Assembly (NCBI RefSeq): GCF_001949145.1
Contig: NW_019091360.1
Location: forward strand, 2,523,916 to 2,587,915
Direction: 5' to 3'
Length of the DNA: 64,000 bases
From: Acanthaster planci
Lineage: Eukaryota > Echinodermata > Asteroidea > Valvatida > Acanthasteridae
Position numbers and translations under genes: made by a program. The notes below the pieces were generated by a model. It was given only the letters and a program-made list of their open reading frames with translations, searched no databases and was not told the DNA's origin. This document shows, in pieces, positions 39,286 to 50,870 of this stretch (position 1 is the first letter of the stretch; every line of letters starts with the position of its first letter).

Positions 39286-40149
39286 CAGTAAAAATCATTT
39301 TTACCTGCCAGAATGATTTGCGTGGCTGTGCTTTGGCAGGTGCAGTTTAACTTGACTTACTGGTACTTGTAAAAAGTTTTGCAAAATAATACCAAGTTTC
39401 TAAAAGTTTCTGAAAGGGACATTTTGAAGGATTCCCAGTATAGTTTAAAGAAACAAGTGCTTCTTTTTTAAAGTTACATGTAGGGTTGGAAATATCATAG
39501 AAAGTGGGAGGGAGCAATTGGAAGTGTGAGCACATCCTACTGGTCTATACAGTGGAACAGGATTTTCTGTGTGGCCCAAACATGGCGCAGTGGTCGGGAA
39601 ACATGGCCATTCATGCAAGGCGTCACCATTTCTACTATTGCATGGATCAAACCTTAGGTGTTTTTAAGAAGTATTACTTTAAGATATTGAGTTCCACTTA
39701 CATGTACCCCCTCCTGTCAGTTTGTTTGTTTTTTTTACCCAAACTTCGCATTAATAGGTCATATTGATTTTTTTGTCTTCAATTTTTTTCTGTGGTATTC
39801 TAGGACTTTTATTGAAATTCACTGAACAATTTTGAACATCGACTGTGTAGAAGCAATGTCCTTAATTTTGTTCAGGGTACTCACATTAGTCTTTAATCTC
39901 ATCCTTATGCATGCCTGCCAACCATTCTAATCTGAGAAAATAAGAACGTGGAAGTCAGAACTGAGAGAAGTTGACAAGGACACCATGTGGAATCGATATC
40001 TTCTAAAAACGCAATGGCTATGAGGAAAAAATCAGTGAGTGAGAACTCAACGGTTTGATCAGGATGCTGTGCTGGTCTTCAGTCAGGAGGGGTGTTGCGC
40101 GCAGACTTTGTGTTCTATTTCTGAGTTTCCAATGTTGGCAGGGTATTGG

Positions 40150-40205
40150 GATTGTACATGTACATGTATATGTGTGCTGTTATTACATGTACATGTACAT
40201 TCATT
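40150..40205. repeat. TACATG-word cluster
   Basis: GTACATGTACATGTATATG and TTACATGTACATGTACATTC lie within 50 bases. Dense example of the self-complementary hexanucleotide family found throughout the right two thirds of the window. Confidence 0.7.
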
Positions 40206-40396
40206 CATGGTGTAGTAATTGTTTTGTCGTAGTTTGGTTTTTGACAATTATCTTGAAATTGCCAGACGCAATACCTGAATTTTTATCACCTCTATTTCCA
40301 CATGTGTCTCATGACAATAGCATAAAATGCTAACCTACCATCAAATAAAGTGTACCTAAATAAAAATGAGTTTGGCCAGTATGACAGCAACGAAAC

Positions 40397-40617
40397 AGTC
40401 ATAAAAAGTGTAAAAAGATCGCCAAACATTCAGGAGTCGTCTCTTCCCAATGTATTTCATCTTTTCATGTTGGAATACAGTTTACACGAGAGTGCGCAAT
40501 ATGATTTAACAGGTCACAATAAACCAGCCCATAACCACAGTGATCCCTGCCCAAGAATTTGGTCATTTGCTACCATACACCTGATTTAAGCTTGTGTACT
40601 GCAAAAGAATCTCTAAC
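40397..40617 (+). repeat. perfect 221-bp direct duplication, copy 2
   Basis: Identical to 38,941-39,161, offset 1,456 bases, same strand. Here an open frame enters from the left flank and stays open for about 63 codons (ending FATIHLI before a stop), but nothing suggests it is a real gene. Confidence 0.9.
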
Positions 40618-40620
40618 TCT

Positions 40621-41640
40621 TTGTGGTGGCCAATTTTTGTAACTACACTGGCCATGTGCACGTTTGGCTTTCGAGTAGACTGATGGCTACCACTGGCCTT
40701 CATGTAGTTGTACCATAGAGGACGTACACGTACACAGAAGGAGTTGCAACTCCCGGCACTTCAAAGCGCTCGATGATCATCGCTGCCAAGTCAGACGAAT
40801 AACAGAAAACATATTCCAAACATGCCCGATTACTGCCTGCAGCTTAGCTGGACAAGCTGGGCCAGTAATATCCTAACAAAAGCTGTAGTGTTTTGCTTGC
40901 TAATACAAATTATTGCTGTGGCCAGGAAATAGAGAGAGAAAATCCCTGATGTTAGACCTACTTTTGCCATAATGAATAAACTTTATTTTATTTTTAGACA
41001 CAGTGTCATTATCCATGCAAAGCTTGTACTGTAATTCTTCTCCCTCCAATACATTAGTTTTCAAAGACTAGGTAGGAATTTGGCTAAGACTGGCCAACAA
41101 AATGTTGACTACTACTGAAAAGCTGGGTTCATAAGAAACAAAATGGGCTATTTCATCACAGGGAGTGATCACGAGGTCTAATGAAATACACCTTTGTACA
41201 AATGCCGTCATGATTCAAACAAAATTCCCAAAATCACTCCAGAAGAAAGTGTTCATGAAGCCTTAAGGGAAAAATCTGCACATGCACATTTAGGACACAT
41301 GGCTTAACACAAAGCAATTATGTAAGCATTCAATTTGATGTTGTTATGATATCATACCAAGCACCAACAAATGCATGAATATTCAATTTGCTATACATGT
41401 ACATGTATGTACTTTTAAGGTTGCAGATTACCAGTGAAAAATTGCTGCGGTGATCATAGGATACAAAGGGGCTTCTTGGTTGGTGATGGTGCAAAGTAAG
41501 CGCTCGCTGTGCTCTGGCTTTGGACATACCGGACATGCTAGAAAGCGGTAATTGGCTAAATGTTAAAGCCCCAGGCAGTTGAAACCAAAGATTGTATACA
41601 TGTAGCGGCTGAAGGTGGGGAACTTCACCCTGAATACACG
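40621..41640. other. no gene recognised
   Basis: No supported feature. It contains TACATGTACATGTATG near 41,394 and otherwise unremarkable AT-rich sequence. Confidence 0.4.
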
Positions 41641-41800
41641 TAAAACGTTGTTATCACATGGGCGCCATTCTGGTTGGACTACGCCTGCACAGTGCCTGTT
41701 AATGCCCAGGCGCAGGTGCCGCGACAGGCACACACACACACATTAACGTTCACACTCGAATGGCACCAATGGTGATAACACCTTTGTGGCCGAAGTAGCG
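41640..41800. mobile_element. small inverted-repeat element
   Basis: AACGTTGTTATCACATGGGC on the left pairs with the inverse of CACCAATGGTGATAACACC on the right; GCGCCATTC on the left pairs with GAATGGCAC on the right. The interior is GC-richer and has a (CA)n run near 41,730-41,743. Possible MITE; ends not defined. Confidence 0.4.
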
Positions 41801-43500
41801 GCGCTACGTAATCTTTGGCTCAAACTATTTCTGTGTCCTCCCTCTATGGTTGTACTTGTACTTAGTTTCTTGTTGCCCCTCAGGTGATGCATGATTATTC
41901 ATCAGTGCAAAAAAAGAAGAAACGTAGATTTGCAACACATAGCTCGTGTTGTTTTTTGCTTTGTGCATCGTGAATAAAGCAGCTCTAAGTAAGAATGATA
42001 TTTTTCTAAAAATGATATTTTGGCACACTGTTGAAATTGGAGAGGAAGAAAACGTGTTCATTTTGACATTCATCTAGGCAGAAGGAGTTACAGTGGAAAC
42101 ATTGTAAGTAAATTTACAGATCTGACTTGATCGTAACAAAAATCAGGAAACTTGCAAAAGTCAAAATCTGCATACTCTACCTCCAGTTTTTTTATTCACT
42201 CCTGAGATACAACTTCATAAGAAGAGTTTATTATACCCCTAAAATTGTTTGTACATTTGTGCTTTGTCTCTTTGTCCAAAAACTACATGACACCCAGTCA
42301 TTTTTCCAAAACTACTTCATAATTATGTGCACAAATTGTGCTTGTAAGCTGTAAGCTGTTCCTGAAGCTGCCATTGTAATCCATTTGTTGTCACTGTTGA
42401 TATATGTATTTCACATCATGTCTGCCAACCTGAGAAACATTTGTGCCACACATGAGACAAAATTTAAGTCAGAAAAATTTGCCATAAACTTGGTCATAAA
42501 CATCTGTTTGAATTCAATGCAATATTGAAGACGGACGATGCTTACTAAAAAATTCAGGAAAATGTAGTTCTTGCACATCACTATTCCAAAGGAGAAACGG
42601 GGATAACTTGTACATGTATGGACAGTTCATGTCATTCCAACACTCATTGTCAGCTTTATACATGGAATGCCACAATGCACAAACTAGCCATCACGTTTGT
42701 GCCGGCATGGTCACAATTCAAGTGAAAGATACATGTACACCCACAGAAAGATTTTCGATACTTGGCATTTCTTTTTCAATGATCTTTTGTTTTAGAGGCT
42801 TTATGACATCAACTGTGATTGAGCACGTACATGTACACGTACACATACATGTTTGCGGCGCACTCTTCTAAAGATGAACAAAAACACAATTCTGTTCCCT
42901 TTAAGAAACAAGAACCCTCCCAAGTTAATTATGTACATGTACTGGGCCTGTTGGGCCATCTTCCATGGAACCTGACATACAGTGTACTTGTAGATGTACA
43001 TACATGTATGCACCGGTATCTCCCATGTTAAATGTTTCGTGGCTCCTGCTCCATCCATTAAAATCTCAATGCAGTATGGTCTATTGACAAAGGATACTGT
43101 AAAAAAGCTGTTCCAGGAAGAAAAGACAAAAAAAAGGGGGAAATTTCTTGTCAGTTTTGTTTCTAGCTGGCTGGCAGTTGATTACTGTGATATACATGTA
43201 TTCTGTTAATTCATGGGAATAGTATTTTTATATTGGCTTGGTCATAATGCAATTTTAGCGTAATTTGAGAAAGAAGTCACATCGATTGCGTGCTGGTAAC
43301 AGTTATATAACTTTTCGCTTCCAATGGAATGCAGGGTCTTTCCTTGCCAATCCAGACACATGTGTAGCCCACAAATCCAAACCACATTTACCTGTACCTG
43401 GAAAAGTCTCTAAAACCGTCTGGGAAAAATGAGTGAAACTTGATTAGCTTGATATGTTTAACATTCTTTTTTTTCCCTGTTCATCATTCGAAGTCTGGAT
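41801..43500. other. no gene recognised
   Basis: Several TACATG clusters (42,824-42,855 and 42,930-43,010). No supported coding region or element. Confidence 0.4.
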
Positions 43501-43640
43501 TTCGTGTCACTTTTTTGCACCAAAAAATTGCTGGTTACATACATGTGCAGCATACATGTACATGTAGGCTATAGGAAACTTGTTTCTGTCAACAGTAAAA
43601 AAATTCTTAATTGCATGATGTTTGTGTGATTCTCCTTCAG

Positions 43641-43725
43641 ATTGATGAGAGACACTTCCTTCATAGATGCCTGTAGAAGAGATGCCATATTCACTTGAAT
43701 CAAGAGTTCTTGGCTTTATCAAAAA
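43641..43725 (+). repeat. exon-like module, copy 2 (pseudoexon)
   Basis: Eighty-five bases between TGTGATTCTCCTTCAG and CAAAAA|GTAAGATT. The frame beginning ATT GAT GAG reads IDERHFLHRCL, one stop, then KRCHIHLNQEFLALSK. One in-frame TAG makes it a pseudoexon, yet acceptor and donor are intact. About 30 bases upstream, AATTGCATGATG is shared with copy 3. Confidence 0.6.
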
Positions 43726-43835
43726 GTAAGATTTTTCATTCTGTCATTTGGCACAAGTATTTTGGCCACTGTCAGGGGTTTTGCTCTTTTCGGTGCATGC
43801 TTCCGACTCCTTTCTGCTCTCCTCATGTCAGCCTG

Positions 43836-43915
43836 GGTGGGATTTGAACCCAGGTCACAGGGTTGGAGGGTAGGGTGGATACCACTTCACCAGTTGGGCT
43901 CCTTGAAATCCAGTT
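43836..43915 (-). mobile_element. tRNA-like SINE fragment
   Basis: On the minus strand a sequence like an RNA polymerase III A box (ACTGGTGAAGTGG) is followed about 45 bases later by GGGTTCAAATCCCACCC, a B-box match in a T-arm-like context. The acceptor stem is not complete, so this is a SINE or degraded tRNA-derived sequence, not a tRNA gene. A mirror copy lies at 52,105-52,170. Confidence 0.55.
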
Positions 43916-44094
43916 CCATCACCGATGATCATCACATATGAAAATAAAATTTGCCCCCCCCTGAAGAAACCCAAACCACTCTGAAAAGACTGTTGGCATG
44001 AAATTGAATTCCCATCATCATGTTAATCGTGTATTCAACATAATCATAAAGCTGACTTGTAGGTTCCTAAATATTAAATGTCCAGGTACCATAC

Positions 44095-46340
44095 ATGTAC
44101 TGAAAGTTATTCCAGTCAGTGCGCAGCCCCTCCATTAATGATCATTTTTTGCAATTCCATTTGCACACAAAAACGATCTCGCGATTACATGGGAGTTTGC
44201 AAGAAAAAACGAGAATACAGTATTGTCCCTTCAACCCTCTTGAAAATCCGTTGCTTCATTCGTGGGTCGAAATGGCTTGGTGAGTAGATAGTTGACGTTT
44301 TTCACTATCAATAAAGTTGCATTTCGGCGATGATCAACAATTTCCCAACGACTTATTTGGATGCAAAAATTGCAGGCTTCCTCTTTCTTAAGTACACCTG
44401 ACTGTTTCGCAATAACTGAATAAAATTGAGACTTACAATTCTTCACAAAAAGAATTAAACATCCATTTAATACCAATATTTTTGCTGCCAGACCAATCAA
44501 AATTGTAAAGTTTTATGCACTACTCACTCAGCGATCCCGGCAGTGTGTACATTTTTGCGAGACGAATGGTAAGACTGGTTCCCCAGTAAACGACCAACAT
44601 TCACTAGGTTTCCTTCTATGCAAATTCTGTGTTCCCGATTTTAGTCACACACATTTACGCGTATCTCTGATGTCATTTGATTGGCCAGTATTAGAGAGAA
44701 TATATGTCAATCAATCAATCACAGATAGTCTTTCATGAAACACATATGGCAGTTTTCTCGATTAATCTCACGAAGTCTAAACCTGCGGTAACGAAATGTT
44801 TTGGGTGCACGTGACTGTTTTGCAACAACTTGAAAAGTAAAACTTATTGTTTGGCTGGAGAAATGACATATCTATCTTTCTTCTGTCAAGGAAATTCTGC
44901 CGGCCCAGATTTGGATCCATTGACACCATTTTTTGGTACCCTCATTTTTACACACGAATGCCTACCTTTTACAGCTAATATCCTTGAAAAGAGACTACAA
45001 ATATTTATATTTGTTACAAAGGACATGAGACTGATATCTTAACTGTTCATTTATGTAAAGATATTCCATTCTTAAAGGTAACACAAGGTGGTATACAATT
45101 TTGAAAAGTCCACAACATAGCTCATTACAAATGCATGATTCAGACAGCCGTGCATACGTAGCAAATGAAAGGAGCAGCTTTTACGAGTGCTGCGCGCTGA
45201 CTGATTCTCCTTGCGTTCACCATAAAAACCCAAATTGACTAAACAGATTTTAGTCAGTGCACAGCCTGCCCGCTAATGAGCCTTATTGGTAGAGCACAGT
45301 GCTCTCTTGAGCGCATGTGACTTCGCGAGTAAAAACAAGATTACAGTAGTATCCCTTTCAAAGTGACAGGAAGCCTGTTGCTTCATTCATTTGCCAAACA
45401 TGCCATGCCGAGTACATGTACATTGTAGATCTTATGATTAACACTCCCAATAAAGTCAAATTTTGGTTGTTTTTAATTTTTTTCTTGACATCTTATAAGA
45501 AACTAAAACTTGCTCCATGTTTTGTACATGAATCGTAGAGCCTTGTTTGATTAAGTGCACCTAACTTTTGCAAAAGTTTGATACCAAAATTGTTACTGCC
45601 AGGATAATCAGTTTATTTTTCTCCAGCATCAAAGCTTAAGCAAATTTCCAACTATCAGAGCAAACAGGTTGATTTCACAAAAGCGTGACGTCATGCAAGG
45701 CTAATTTTGTACATGGATTTGTACATACAAACTGAGAAGTGGCATCCTTAAGTTTCCATACACAGAGGCTGGGTTGGTGATGGAGGTCCCTTACATTGCA
45801 CGTACATGTACATGTACCTCCTGCAGCATGTGATTAACCATTGTACTTATAAACCAATCACAGAGAGTATTTGATGAAATGAAGTAAGTTTTACAGTTGA
45901 ATTTACAAAGTCTGAACTTGGCAAAAACAAAATACCCGTAATTTGGGTGCATGTGACCATTTGGCATCAGTATGAAAATCCCAAAATCCCAGGACAAAGA
46001 TGCAACATACATTGTACCTTTCTTTCAGATTCAAATGAAGATCTGCTGGTCTGGATTTTGATCCATTAAAATCTGGTTTTCTTGTGCTCAATTTCTCAAA
46101 CAAGACCAATTTTCTTTACATGTACGTGCAATATTCTCTCGAAGATGACACTCAGACATTTTGATAAAGAACGTGAGATTGGTAGCTTACATGTAGCTTT
46201 CCTTTTTTTTAATATAACATTTTGGAAAACAAAACAAGGTAATGCACAATTTCTAAATATCCACTGCCTAGCTAATTAAGTATGCACAGTTCAGAATCGT
46301 GCATACGAGGCAAATGAATGAAAGGGCTTTTGTCATTGCT
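44095..46340 (+). repeat. tandem duplication of a 1.15-kb unit
   Basis: Units are about 44,095-45,240 and 45,245-46,340. Matching landmarks at offset 1,145-1,150: GTCAGTGCGCAGCCCCTCC with GTCAGTGCACAGCCTGCCC; ATCAATAAAGTTGCATTTCGG with CCAATAAAGTCAAATTTTGG; ACGAAGTCTAAACCTG with ACAAAGTCTGAACTTG; TTTGGATCCATTGACA with TTTTGATCCATTAAAA; CGTGCATACGTAGCAAATGA with CGTGCATACGAGGCAAATGA. Diverged, so old. No counterpart in the right arm of the inverted duplication. Confidence 0.75.
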
Positions 46341-46429
46341 GTGTGCTGATTTCACATTATAGCTGAAACAGTGGAAACTTTGCGTTATTTAAACTGAAAT
46401 CTTTGTGACAGTCATTCTGTGAAGTATTT

Positions 46430-47455
46430 TGTGAATTTCTCTTCATTTCCTGATCTTTCTCTGTGATAAGCAAAACTTTAAAAAGTGGCTAGAAATCTTG
46501 TGCTTAATTTAAATATAGGCAGGATGCTATATGATTTCTATGGAATGCTCCAGTTTAGGAAATTCAGGAAGATTTCAGTTCTGAAGGTTTTTTAACCTTT
46601 TCTCAAAAACTTTAATTGTGCCTGTTTGCTTGTTTTGGTTTGAATGATTTCTCCTGTGATTTAAAAAAAAAAAAAATTCTCCCTTTTCACTCCAACTCGC
46701 TTACTCACTCGCCCACCACCCAACCCACCAGAATGTTTTTTGATGTAGTTATCAGCACCTTACAGCATTTACGGTGGCCAAATACTGTACTGCAAAAGCA
46801 GGGATTTGCTGGCAGGATTGAACATGTCCAGTCACCTCTTCCACTACTCAAATTCAAATTTGACCTGCATGGCTAATGAGGGCTGTCAAGTTGGTTGCAG
46901 ACAATGCTTGGGCACTGTCCTTTCTTCTGGTCTATGTCTTGTTATGTAATAAGGCCCGGTCTCCAGTAGTCACAAAGCAGCATCCAAAAAGCCAACACAT
47001 TTCTGTAGCGCATCATGGAGGAAGGAAAAGACATGTACATGCACACATGTACCCCAATATGTACATGTACCTGGTGTTTGATCAGAACTGATCAGAACTG
47101 AGCAGATAGAAAAGCTTAACACTGACAAATTGCCTTCCTGGTTTGTATATTCACCCTCTCAATTTATTGGAAACTGCTAAATTACTGTACATGCATTTCA
47201 AATGTAAATCTTTAAGTCTTTTATACATGTATTTGTGTCTTTTTAATGAAAATTGTGTTGACAGTTTCACATTTGGTTGTGATTGCATACTTCAGTCTCA
47301 AAACATCATGTATAATTCCCTTCATTTTTTTAAATTGCTTTTTAGAACCCCAAGAGTGCCTAGCACAGCCAAAGTAGTCTACCCTCATCGTGCGGCCATC
47401 AACGGAGGTCTGGGAACCAGAAAAGGTCAGCATGCACCTGCTCCACTTCGCTACG
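46430..47455 (+). repeat. outer arm, left copy
   Basis: Inverted match to 50,870-51,890. Landmarks: AGGATGCTATATGATTTCTATGG (left) with the inverse of CCATAGAAATCACATAGCATCC (right); ACTCGCCCACCACCCAACCC with the inverse of GGGATGGGTGGTGGGCGAGT; CCAAGAGTGCCTAGCACAGCC with the inverse of GGCTGTGCTAGGCACTCTTGG. A homopolymer is A-rich in the left copy (46,660-46,676) where the inverted right copy is T-rich. Confidence 0.8.
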
Positions 47456-48835
47456 CGTTCTAGTGGCCATTAGGGAACACAGCGCAGGTTGGTGGGCTGC
47501 ATCAATGTTACATTGGTTGTACTTGTGACCGGCGGAGCAATGAATTCGGAAGGTCAGAAAGGGGTGAGTTGTTGTCAAGTCATTTTCTTCTTGTCTCAAG
47601 AGTATTTCATGTCACTTCATACATGTACATGTGCTGTAGTTGCATGGATCCATGCAGATTTAGGCTAATTTTCATGAGCACCACCCAAAAAAGCTACAGC
47701 AGCAATGCCAAAAAAGAAAAAGAGGGAAACTTTGTCAGTTTCCGTTGTCAGTTCACCAGTTTCGTGCTGCGGATCTTGGCTGCTAATTTTATATAACCCA
47801 TCCAAAATTTCAGCAGTAATTAAACACACAAAAGAAAATAAGGGGCACAAAGAACTGCGTAAATTGTCTATTTTAGTCCATTTATTCACATTTTTAAATC
47901 TTGGCACTGCAAACATGTACATGTGTGATTTGTGGTTATCAAATCCCAGGTTATTTGGGTCAGTTTTAAGTTACATTTTCATCATAGCACAAAGTCACAA
48001 GTCAAGCTTTATGTTGGTAAGTTTTAACCTCCAGTGCTTAGAATAAACAGAACTTCAAGGAATACACTTAGCTGTACAGTTCCGAGGTTACTGAATTTCC
48101 TCCGATCATTGGATTTTATTGATGACATTCCTACTTATATAGTCAATATTATTTTTAAGGCTTAACATTCAAAGTTTTGCCTTTTCAATAAGTGATTATG
48201 ATAGCCAATCAATGCAATAAGTAATAACGGTAATTACATGTGCGAGATTTTAAGAGCCCTAAACAGTCAATTTCATTCAAGCCAACTAGTTTAGAAATCA
48301 TATTCTGATAAGTTCCAAACCTGCAACTTTTCAAAAGTCAGCAAACCAAACTGGAAGCAAACTATTATCAATTATTTTTGGTACGATTCACTTGATGTTT
48401 GCTAATTACTGGAGATACTTCTGACTTAATTGAATTTCTCCACTCAAAATGTTTAAACAATTCTGATGGCATTTATGTTACACAAAATTAGGGTCTCAAC
48501 AAAATCCAATGATTGGAGGTAATGGAACAGATAATTGTATTTCTTGAAGTTCAACATTACCTGTTTAGGTCAAACACTTAAAATTACACTCATGTAAAGC
48601 TTGACTTTTAACTTTGTTGTGGTATGAAACATGACTTAGAAGTAACCAACAAGACCTGTTATTTGACCTCCACAATGACATGAAACTTTTTTGAGACTTG
48701 AAGAAAATGACAAGATAACGACTCTTCCCTTTTTTGTCTTCCTTAATTCATTGTTCCTCTTGTTGCAAGTACCACCAATGCAACATTGATGTGCCCTCAA
48801 CTTCTGTGATGTGTTCCCAATGGACACTGGAACTG
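47455..48835. repeat. foldback element A, palindromic
   Basis: Its left part (47,455-48,140) is an inverted match to its own right part (48,485-48,835). CAATGTTACATTGGTTGTACTTGTGACC pairs with the inverse of TTGCAAGTACCACCAATGCAACATTG; CTTCAAGGAATACACTTAGC ... CCGATCATTGGATTTTATTGA pairs with the inverse of TCAACAAAATCCAATGATTGG ... TTTCTTGAAG. The left arm is longer. This is the layout of a long-TIR foldback transposon; no transposase was found. Confidence 0.7.
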
Positions 48836-49440
48836 GGGGAGGGTGGGGTGCGGGATGGGTCGTGCTGCGCAGGGTGGGTTGCGCTGCGTNGGGGGTGGGT
48901 TGCGCTGCGCGAGTTGCGCGAGGGTGGGTCGCGCTGTGCTGGGGTGCGCCGCGCGTGGGGGGTGGGCCGCGCTGTGCGGGGGTGCGCCGCGCGTGGGGGG
49001 TGGGCCACGGTGCGCGCGGGTGGGTCATGCAAGAAAGTCAGCACTTTGTTATATAAATAAAAAAACAAGTAATCTCCATTTTCCAAATGTCTCTCCCCTG
49101 CGCCTCACGCACTGCACACCCACCCCTGCGCAGCGCAACCCACCCCCACGCAGCGCAACCCACCCCCGCGCAGCGCGACCCAACCCACGCGCTGCACCCC
49201 CACGCAGCGCGACCCACCCCGCGCAGCGCCACCTACCCCCATGCGCTGCGATCCACCCCCGCGCAGCGCAACCCACCCCTGCGCAGCGCGACCCAACCCA
49301 CGCGCTGCACCCCCACGCAGCGCGACCCACCCCGCGCAGCGCAACCCACTCCCACGCAGCGCAACCCACTCCCACGCGCTGCACCCCCGCGCAGCGCAAC
49401 CCACCCTAACGCGCAGCACAACCCACCCCCCACCCCCCAG
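48836..49440. repeat. GC-rich palindromic minisatellite at the centre of the inverted duplication
   Basis: 48,836-49,025 consists of GGGTGGGTTGCGCTGCGC-type units on the plus strand. 49,100-49,440 consists of the reverse-complement units, GCGCAGCGCAACCCACCC. Between them lie about 75 bases of ordinary AT-rich DNA. The block is far richer in GC than its surroundings and contains one ambiguous base (N at 48,890), a sign of sequencing difficulty. Long open frames across it (Pro/Arg/Thr- or Gly/Arg-rich) are composition artefacts, not genes. Confidence 0.85.
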
Positions 49441-50870
49441 TTCCAGTGTCCATTGGGAACACAACACAGAAGTTGAGGGTGCATCAATGTTGCATTGGTG
49501 GTACTTGCAACAAGAGGAACAATGAATTAAGGAAGACAAAAAAGGGAAGAGCCGTTATTTTGTCATTTTCTTCAAGTTTCAAGAAAGTTTCATGTCACTG
49601 TGGAGGTCAAATAGCATGTCTTGTTGGTCACTTCCAAGTCACGTTTCATACCACAACAAAGTTAAAAGTCAAGCCTTACGTCAGTGTAGTTTTATTTCAA
49701 GTGTTTAAAATTGACCAAGCAATGCCAAACTCCAAGGAATTATATGGTATTTTGCCGTACAGTTTAAAGAGTTTTGAATTACCTCAGATGCATTGAATTA
49801 TGTTGATGAGGTCCTAACTTTCATTTAATATTAAACGCCGTCACAATCCTTGAAATTGTGGGGATGAAAATTCAAGTAAGAAGCCAAAAGTATCTCCAAA
49901 CAACATCAAGTAAATGTTAATACAAAACATTTGTCATGGTAATTTGTTTTCCACTTTGTTCTGCCGACTTAAAAATTTGTATTTTTCTATTCCAACTGCA
50001 GGTTGTGAAGAACCAGACAAGATGGACCTTTGGGCATCTGAGAGTACGAACTCATTGCCAAAATGAAATGAATAAAGTTTTATGGCTTTTAAAAATCTTT
50101 TTATTCACAGTTTCCGATGAGTTTGATTAAAAAACTTGATAAACTACGATTTGAGGGCCACAAGTTTATTGTTGATGTCTTGGGTAACTATTTGACAAAG
50201 TAAAATGTGAATGCAAAGCCTTAAGAATAATTTGGACTGTTGAAGTAGGACCTCATCAATGCATGTACAATGCAATGCTCAGAAGAAATTCAGTAACCTC
50301 TGAACTGTACAGCTAAGTGTATTCCTTGAAGCTCTGTCGACTCTAAACACTTGAAGTAAAAACACACCAACATAAAGCTTGATTGTGACTTTGCTATGAT
50401 GTGAAACTTGACTTAAAACTGACCCCAAAACCTGAGATTTGATAACCACAAATCACACATGTACATGTTTGCAGCGCCAGTAAATAAATTGACCCAAATA
50501 AATTAACAACTCATACAGCGTTTTGTGTTTTTCTGCTGCTAAATTTTTGGTGGGTTATGAAAACAAGCAGCCAGGATCTGCAATGCCAAGATTTGAAAAT
50601 GGTACATAAAAACTGGCAAATTTACCCGCTTCTGTTTTCGGTGGTGTGCATGAAAATTAACCAACATCCGCATAGGTCCTTGCATCTACATGTACATGTA
50701 TGAAGTGACATGAAACATTCTTGAAACAAGAAGAAAATGACTTGATAACAACTCACCCCTTTCTAACCTTCCTGAATTCATTGCTCCGCCGGTCACAAGT
50801 ACAACCAATGTAACATTGATGCAGCCCACCAACCTGCACTGTGTTCCCTAATGGCCACTAGAGCGCGTAG
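49440..50870. repeat. foldback element B, palindromic, inverse of A
   Basis: Left part 49,440-49,840 and right part 50,220-50,870 are inverted matches: GGAACACAACACAGAAG..CATCAATGTTGCATTGGTGG pairs with the inverse of CCAATGTAACATTGATGCAG..TGTGTTCCC; GTTGATGAGGTCCTAACTT pairs with the inverse of AAGTAGGACCTCATCAA. With element A this makes four copies of one terminal repeat, oriented + - + -. Confidence 0.7.

Noticed and set aside
40350-40589. 79-codon open frame over the 221-bp duplication
   Set aside because: The same sequence in copy 1 is not preceded by an equivalent frame, and no domain is visible.
43800-43920. True tRNA gene
   Set aside because: B box present but no complete cloverleaf; a mirror copy and flanking repeats point to a SINE fragment.
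48636-49539. Several overlapping open frames of 80-190 codons rich in Pro, Arg, Thr, Gly or Ala
   Set aside because: They are translations of the GC-rich minisatellite on both strands and cross an ambiguous base. Not genes.
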